Shown: positions 28,159-32,934 of the stretch, in pieces
Layout: every line of letters starts with the position of its first letter
Numbering within the stretch: position 1 is the stretch's first letter
Assembly: GCA_030609365.1 (NCBI GenBank)
Contig: JAUWCJ010000014.1
Span: forward strand, 1 to 32,934
Source: Candidatus Eiseniibacteriota bacterium
Lineage (GTDB): Bacteria > Joyebacterota > Joyebacteria > Joyebacterales > Joyebacteraceae
Reading direction: 5' to 3'
DNA: 32,934 bases
Translations under genes and position numbers: made by a program
Notes under the pieces: model-generated
Told to the model about the DNA's origin: nothing
Database searches by the model: none
Seen by the model: the letters and a program-made list of their open reading frames with translations, nothing else

Positions 28159-29193
28159 CTAGTCATCGTCCACACCGGGCCAGACTATCCTGAACTCAAC
28201 CGGATGGTGGTCGGAGTAGTGCTGGCAGAACAGGTTGTGATCGTAGGCCGTCGTGTCGCCGGGATAGGGTTCGGAGTAGGAGTCGTACCAGTAGTCCTCC
28301 ATCGTTGCGAGCAGATCAACGATCCAGAACCCGTAGTCTTCGTCGATCTCCCGACCCGTGTCATCGGGCCTGTACATCACGTGGTCATACGGTCCCTGCG
28401 TCCCGAGGGCCGTGTTCGTGGGCCAGCAGTCGCTGTTCATGGAAACGAAGCCCGCGGGGGTCGCGTCGGTCAACTCATCCTCATCGTGGATGTTCATGTC
28501 GCCCACGATGATGAAGTCGCGTTCGTGACCGTCGTGCGCGTCCACCCATTCCTCGATGGCCGCCAGTTCGTTCTTCCTCACTCCGCTGTCGTCGGGATCA
28601 AGATGCACGGAAATGAGAACGAAATCGGCGTTCGCGTCCGTGGTGCGGAACCCGAAGGCGTAGGGGACGCGCCTGTAGATGGGATGAGCACTGCGGTCGT
28701 CGGCCAGGAACCCGCCGGGAAGGTCTGGGGCGCTGTGGACGCGGTCCTCGCGGAAGTAGGCCACCCACCACTCCGTGGCCGAGGTCGCCTTGTGGATCAG
28801 CGTATCGGGCCCAGTGTCTTCCTCCGACAGCAGGGTCGTGAAGCCGAGATCCTCCATTGCAGCGGAGAAAGCCGCCGCCTCGGTGTCGCTCGTGTAGTCC
28901 GTTCCGTCCGGGTATGTGCCGTCGCTCGGAGGCGCCACCAGTTCCTGGACGACGACGATGTCGTAGTCCACCAGCATGTCGGCGAGCTGCTCGTTCTCCC
29001 GCTTCTTGTAGTGCCCGAGAAACCTGATGTTGAACGAGCAGACGCTGAGGGCGTCGATCGACTCCTCCGCGTCCTCCGCCGTCCTCAGACCTTCGACGAC
29101 GTAGCTCCTGGCGTGGTCCCGCTCCGCCTCCCCACCGCACGACGCGAGCACGACCGCCACCATGACCAGCAGAGCGGCAAGGGGGTTCGTCAC
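28159..29193 (-). CDS. Lipoprotein nuclease/phosphatase of the endonuclease-exonuclease-phosphatase (DNase I-like) family
   Basis: The GTG at 29193, with AAGGAG 9 nt upstream, starts a 344-residue protein whose N-terminus is a lipoprotein signal (VMVAVVLASCGG, lipid-modified Cys19). The open frame extends upstream to 29286 with no such signal. The EEP fold motifs are all visible: SVCSFNIRFLG, the metal-binding Glu in VVVQELV, LISVHLDPDD with a catalytic His, IIVGDMNIHDED, YDHVMY and the C-terminal SDHHPVEFRI. The family includes DNase I-like nucleases and phosphodiesterases. As a surface or periplasmic lipoprotein it may degrade extracellular DNA for nutrients, an inference only. It reads in the same direction as the patatin gene 108 bp upstream; that gap contains an inverted repeat (GATGCTC/GAGCATC, 29224-29259). 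Confidence 0.9.
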   Translation of the reverse strand: MTNPLAALLVMVAVVLASCGGEAERDHARSYVVEGLRTAEDAEESIDALSVCSFNIRFLGHYKKRENEQLADMLVDYDIVVVQELVAPPSDGTYPDGTDYTSDTEAAAFSAAMEDLGFTTLLSEEDTGPDTLIHKATSATEWWVAYFREDRVHSAPDLPGGFLADDRSAHPIYRRVPYAFGFRTTDANADFVLISVHLDPDDSGVRKNELAAIEEWVDAHDGHERDFIIVGDMNIHDEDELTDATPAGFVSMNSDCWPTNTALGTQGPYDHVMYRPDDTGREIDEDYGFWIVDLLATMEDYWYDSYSEPYPGDTTAYDHNLFCQHYSDHHPVEFRIVWPGVDDD

Positions 29194-29301
29194 GAGTGGA
29201 CTCTCCTTTCCAGCTGATGGGCTGATGCTCCGGGGCGACCAGCGGCCCGTGAGAGCATCCAGCCGGCCCCGGGGCGACGGAGCCATCCGGAACCTCCCCG
29301 A

Positions 29302-31536
29302 TTAGTTCTGAACGACGGACATGCCAAGAGAGATGTAGGCCGACCAAACGCCGCCCTCGGCCAGCCCCAGCCCGAGATAGAGCGGACCCAGCAGAGTGTC
29401 GGCTCCAATGAAGACGGAGCTCGCGTATCGCAGGTCGTCCACGGCGACTGCGCCCGCGTCTTCCCACACGTTGCCCGCCTCCAGAGAGGCGCCCGCGTAG
29501 ATGCCCGTTCCGAACGGGCGGGGCAGACGGAGGAACCTGTAGTGGTAGATGAACTCGCCAAACGCGAAGTACGGTCCGAGGAACTGCCCGCGCTCGTAGC
29601 CCGAGAGCGACAGGAACCCCCCAAGCTCAAACTGCTCGTAGATGGGCGGCACTGACCCGAGGCTCGTCCCTCCCCTGACAACGGCGGCGAGCGCGTGGTC
29701 TCCTCTACTAACCGCAGTGCAGGCACTGATCGACGCCTTGTCGTAGGAGACCTCGGAGCCGAAGTTGCGGCTGAAGAACCGGCCCCCGAGCCCCGCGAAC
29801 ACACCAGAGCGCGGGAAGCTCAGGTTGTCGAGCTGGTCGATCGTGAAACTCGCTGAGTATCCCCCGATCGTTGAATCCTGAACCGAGGACCCCCGGCGCG
29901 GCGCCGCCCTCCGCCTGCCGAGGAAGAAGCCGCCCCGGATCTCTCCATAGTTTCGCAGCTGGATGCCGGCGTCCATTCCGCCCTCCAGAACGCCAACGTG
30001 ATACTCGTCGTCGAATGACCCGTCGGTGAAGACCTCGAATCGCCGCTGATTGAAGCCGATCCGCGGGGAGACGAAGAACAACCCCGAGAAGTCCAGGGGC
30101 TGATAGAGCTCGGAAGAGATCCTGTTCTCCGCTCCGAATCGAAGGCTCGTCCTCCACTCCCCACCGTGCGGATTGACTCGCACCGTGAGGAGGTCCGTGA
30201 GCACGGTGAACTCGCTCTTGCCCTTGAAATCGGCCTCTGAGCTGAGACCCACCTTGATGAGGTGCGGCCCCCAGGACTTCTCCTTCACATTCACGAGCAG
30301 CGTCTGCGTGTCACCCGCAGGAATCAGCCGGAAACCCACGTGCTCGAAGTCGCCTAGCTCGTAAATGCGGTCCAAATCCTCCCTGAGAACATCGAGCCGC
30401 AACGGCGCTCCCGCCTCCGTTCTGATCACCCCGGCAATGATTCGCGGATCGGCGCGCGTCACGCCTGAGATCTGAATCCGCTCGACGACCGCGTCCCCCA
30501 GCAGTTGCGCCGTGGAGCGCCGTTGGCGTTCCAGGAATATCTCGTAGTCGTCTTCACTGACGGATAGGCGGGCCAGCTCGTCAGTCGCCAGGCGAGCGCC
30601 CTCCTGTCCTGCATCGATCGCCGAAGACACGGCGCGGAAGTCCACGGAAGTCATGTCGCCCAGATCGGGAACGACCAGGACGTCCGCGGGGCCCAGGAGT
30701 TCACGCTGCTGCTGCACGTTCTCATCCATGAGGAAATAGAGACTGTGCACGAGAATCGTGGCCGCGGATGCGTTCTCCTGGGAAGCGTCTGTCTGAGGGG
30801 GTACGTCGACTGCTATGATGATATCTGCGCCCTTGGATTGGACCAGATCAACGGGCAGGTTGCACACCAGGCCACCGTCCACAAGCGTCATCCCATCACG
30901 TTCGACGGGAGTGAAGGCGCCCGGAACAGCCATGCTCGCGCGCATTGCTTCGGCGAGACTGTCCTTCCATAGAACGACCCTCTCACCGGTGCCGATGTCG
31001 GTCGCCACCGCGCGAAAGGGAATGGGCAACTCGTCGAAGTTAGCGGCGCCGGCGGAGCGCAGCGTCAGCGCCTCAAGGAGATAGCTGAGCTTCTGCCCGG
31101 TGACAAGACCACCGGGTAACTCGAATCCGTTTCGGCCCAGACCGAACTCGAAATCGAACAGGGCCGCCTGATCTACTCTCTTCCGCCGGAACGGAAGGTG
31201 CCGCCTCGGACGACGGTCGTCGAACACGTCGTCCCAATCGACCGCCCTCAGAGTGGTCTCTATCTCCCCGGGGGACATGCCGCACGCGTAGAGCCCGCCG
31301 ACCACAGCGCCCATGCTCGTACCCGCAATGTAGTCTATGGGTATTCGAAGCTCCTCCAAGACCTCCAGTACGCCGGCGTGTGCGGCGCCGCGCGCGCCAC
31401 CACCACTCAGAACGAGACCGACGACAGGGCGCGGCGGGTGCTCCTCCGCACCCGCTCGAGGCGGCACGGCAATGAGCAGCATAAGCAGTGTGGAGAGACT
31501 CAGAACAGATGAGCGCAAGGCGCCGTCCTTTCTCAT
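29302..31536 (-). CDS. Patatin-like phospholipase fused to POTRA and Omp85-type barrel (type Vd autotransporter-like)
   Basis: The ATG at 31536 gives 744 residues: a signal peptide (about 1-30), a patatin domain (about 36-330), one POTRA domain (about 375-450) and a C-terminal outer-membrane barrel of the Omp85 family. The patatin catalytic dyad is Ser74 in GTSMG and Asp220 in DGG; the oxyanion loop GGGARG is at 45-50. This layout matches PlpD-type (type Vd) proteins, where the barrel carries a phospholipase A domain to the surface. It also matches RssA/NTE-like patatin-barrel proteins common in FCB bacteria, in which secretion of the passenger is less certain. A true outer membrane is implied. 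The start codon lies 1 nt after the stop of the methyltransferase gene (TGA-C-ATG), so translation is coupled. Confidence 0.93.
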   Translation of the reverse strand: MRKDGALRSSVLSLSTLLMLLIAVPPRAGAEEHPPRPVVGLVLSGGGARGAAHAGVLEVLEELRIPIDYIAGTSMGAVVGGLYACGMSPGEIETTLRAVDWDDVFDDRRPRRHLPFRRKRVDQAALFDFEFGLGRNGFELPGGLVTGQKLSYLLEALTLRSAGAANFDELPIPFRAVATDIGTGERVVLWKDSLAEAMRASMAVPGAFTPVERDGMTLVDGGLVCNLPVDLVQSKGADIIIAVDVPPQTDASQENASAATILVHSLYFLMDENVQQQRELLGPADVLVVPDLGDMTSVDFRAVSSAIDAGQEGARLATDELARLSVSEDDYEIFLERQRRSTAQLLGDAVVERIQISGVTRADPRIIAGVIRTEAGAPLRLDVLREDLDRIYELGDFEHVGFRLIPAGDTQTLLVNVKEKSWGPHLIKVGLSSEADFKGKSEFTVLTDLLTVRVNPHGGEWRTSLRFGAENRISSELYQPLDFSGLFFVSPRIGFNQRRFEVFTDGSFDDEYHVGVLEGGMDAGIQLRNYGEIRGGFFLGRRRAAPRRGSSVQDSTIGGYSASFTIDQLDNLSFPRSGVFAGLGGRFFSRNFGSEVSYDKASISACTAVSRGDHALAAVVRGGTSLGSVPPIYEQFELGGFLSLSGYERGQFLGPYFAFGEFIYHYRFLRLPRPFGTGIYAGASLEAGNVWEDAGAVAVDDLRYASSVFIGADTLLGPLYLGLGLAEGGVWSAYISLGMSVVQN

Positions 31537-31537
31537 G

Positions 31538-32128
31538 TCAAGCCGGCACTGTCTCGCGGTGTGCCGGATGGAAGGCCGGCCTAGCGGACGACTCGTCGCT
31601 CCCGTCCAGGAGAGCGAACAGACAGTCGCGGCAACCAAGTACCTGTGCCCCCGGCAATGAGTCGCTCAGGAGAGCGGCGAGCTCGTTCTCCACCAGTGGA
31701 GAACCGAGCTCGAAGCAGACTCGCGACGGCCCGCTGAGCGGCTCGCGCACACAAACCAGATCGTAGTTGTCCCGGACTCGACGGAGGCAACTCCGGGGAT
31801 CGCTGAGATGGTGGAGAACTCCCCACAGGACCGCCAGCTCGCCCCCCGGCATGTCGCACTCGAGATCCAGAACCTCGGCATCGACGCCTCTGTTTCTGGC
31901 CTTGCGCACGAGCGCGGGGCTGATGTCGAACCCCCTGAGTCCGGCCGGCTGAAAGACGTCCTCCAGAAGAACGGTAACCCTGCCGTCGCCGCAGCCCAGG
32001 TCATCCATGCGACGGTCGAGGAAGCTGGGGGGAAGCGCGTCCCTCAGATGCTCGAGCTGGCGCCGGATGTGAGGCCCGATCACGATGTTGTTGCCGAACG
32101 GTGCGTACAAAAGACTCGCGAGGTTCAC
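31538..32128 (-). CDS. Class I SAM-dependent methyltransferase
   Basis: The 196-residue product has the class I SAM-binding motif DLGCGDGR (43-50), an acidic residue ending the second strand (GFDISP), and LDLECDMPGGE with LWGVLHHLSDP for motif IV, as in the Methyltransf_11/25 group. Substrate unknown; small-molecule or lipid-quinone methylation would be typical. The GTG start at 32128 has GGAG at 8 nt. Two short motifs near the start (YAPFGNNIVIGPHIRR) are not part of the SAM fold and may contact the substrate. The C-terminal forty residues contain CRDCLFALLDG. It is coupled to the patatin-barrel gene and lies 74 bp after the TPR gene. Confidence 0.87.
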   Translation of the reverse strand: MNLASLLYAPFGNNIVIGPHIRRQLEHLRDALPPSFLDRRMDDLGCGDGRVTVLLEDVFQPAGLRGFDISPALVRKARNRGVDAEVLDLECDMPGGELAVLWGVLHHLSDPRSCLRRVRDNYDLVCVREPLSGPSRVCFELGSPLVENELAALLSDSLPGAQVLGCRDCLFALLDGSDESSARPAFHPAHRETVPA

Positions 32129-32202
32129 TCCTCTTGCTCCTTCTCATCCTGCCTGATGGAACTGCCACTTCTGCCTGCGCGCAGGACCGGCAGCTGTCCG
32201 GA

Positions 32203-32895
32203 CTACTCCGGGAACCTGGCCTGGAATCTCTCCTCTTGGTACGCGTTGTGGCGGTCGGCGCTCTGCGCGGAACCCGTGATGTTCCCCACGTAGAAGCCGA
32301 GGGCAACTACCGAGCAGAATCCTCCGGCGCCGTTGTTGCCCTCGCTGAACGCGTGCACGGTGGCCCAACCCAGGAGACCGTTTACGATCAGCGACGCGAC
32401 GGCCGTCCCGTAGTGCTCCGCGTAGGCGTAGCCCGCACCGGGGACGATGGCGAGAACCGCGGCTACGCGGGGGCTCTTTCTGGGAGGTCTCTGTGCATCT
32501 CGCAGAGCATCGAGATAACGGCCTGACCTCTCGGCGTAAGAGGATGAGTCCTCAACAAGGGCGAACGACCGCCGTGCCAGATCGAGTTCGCCGATGCGTA
32601 TCCGGGACAGGCCGATGTAGTAGTGTGCCTCGCTACTTCGGGCAGACGCGGCCCCGTCACGAGAGGGCGCTTCCAGAAGATCCATCGCACCGTAGTATCG
32701 TCCTAACCTGAAGAGAGCGCGACCGGTCAGGAGCCGTGCCGTGGAGAGATCCTCACCCTCCTCGAACTCCGCCCAAGGACGCAGATTTCTCCTCGTCCCG
32801 AGCGGAGTTCTCTGAAAGCGACTGCGGAAAGACGACCGAGACGATAACGCATCCCGACTCCTTCCTGTCGCACGCGCGGGACAATGGGAAATCAC
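32203..32895 (-). CDS. TPR/membrane protein, N-terminus uncertain or disrupted
   Basis: From about residue 45 the frame encodes TPR-like helices (STARLLTGRALFRLGRYYGA, then HYYIGLSRIRIGELDLARRSF). A C-terminal membrane region follows, with the motif PRKSP ... IVPGAGYAYAEHYGTA, two hydrophobic segments and YVGNITGSAQSADRHN. That combination is a recurrent uncharacterised family in FCB-type genomes. The first forty residues (RATGRSRDALSSRSS and so on) look unlike a signal peptide. An ATG at 32852 with a strong SD begins in another frame and soon stops, so a frameshift near 32780-32850, or a true start beyond the window, is likely. The bases 32896-32934 hold nothing I recognise. Confidence 0.6.
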   Translation of the reverse strand: MISHCPARATGRSRDALSSRSSFRSRFQRTPLGTRRNLRPWAEFEEGEDLSTARLLTGRALFRLGRYYGAMDLLEAPSRDGAASARSSEAHYYIGLSRIRIGELDLARRSFALVEDSSSYAERSGRYLDALRDAQRPPRKSPRVAAVLAIVPGAGYAYAEHYGTAVASLIVNGLLGWATVHAFSEGNNGAGGFCSVVALGFYVGNITGSAQSADRHNAYQEERFQARFPE

Positions 32896-32934
32896 AAATG
32901 ATGTCGGCAGTCTATCCGAGTTCCTGAGTGGGTG

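Overview
The window is GC-rich bacterial chromosome, densely coding and mostly on the minus strand. Start sites carry ordinary Shine-Dalgarno (SD) sequences, and several promoters fit a sigma70-type -35/-10 pattern. Four genes (one of them broken) end in the 'NAPNPF / NPFNP ... FD(I/V)(A/S)GR ... SGVY(F/Y)xRM ... LLR' module, the FlgD-Ig-like C-terminal sorting domain. It is common in the Fibrobacterota-Chlorobiota-Bacteroidota (FCB) superphylum and its uncultured relatives such as Eisenbacteria, Krumholzibacteriota and Latescibacterota. With the high GC and E. coli-like promoters, I infer an FCB-affiliated candidate phylum rather than Bacteroidota proper; the exact phylum cannot be settled from sequence alone.

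Region 1 (about 2.9-16.4 kb, minus strand) is a housekeeping block for protein synthesis, maturation and export. Reading in the direction of transcription from a promoter near 16.4 kb: a small hypothetical protein, yajC, def, fmt, a DUF116 protein, rsmB, an orphan PASTA-domain protein and rpe. After a 242-bp gap with a probable promoter come ffh, rpsP (S16 with a very long C-terminal tail), khpA, rimM, trmD, rplS, rnhB, yraN and comM. Many junctions overlap or nearly abut, which implies polycistronic transcription. Downstream, at 0.2-2.7 kb, lies a separately promoted secreted papain-family protease with a sorting domain.

Region 2 (16.4-24.1 kb) centres on alpha-glucan use. A secreted GH13 amylase or branching-enzyme-like protein lies on the plus strand with a near-consensus promoter and a good terminator. 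Converging on it are an alpha/beta hydrolase and a secreted pullulanase. The hydrolase and pullulanase are separated exactly by six 20-bp tandem repeats, each carrying an SD-like AGGTGA. The divergent gap at 16.4-16.8 kb holds several inverted repeats that look like an undescribed structured RNA.

Region 3 (24.2-32.9 kb, minus strand) is a surface and secretion set. It contains an LVIVD-repeat beta-propeller protein with a near-consensus promoter and a sorting domain, and a decayed DUF333/papain-protease pseudogene. A lipoprotein nuclease of the endonuclease/exonuclease/phosphatase family follows, then a patatin fused to an Omp85-type barrel (type Vd autotransporter-like), a SAM methyltransferase, and a TPR/membrane protein running to the window edge.

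I saw no tRNA, rRNA, CRISPR array, insertion sequence, phage gene or defence system. The most unusual items are the SD-bearing tandem array, the candidate RNA at 16.44-16.73 kb, the orphan PASTA protein in the slot where Firmicutes keep a PASTA kinase, and the S16 tail.
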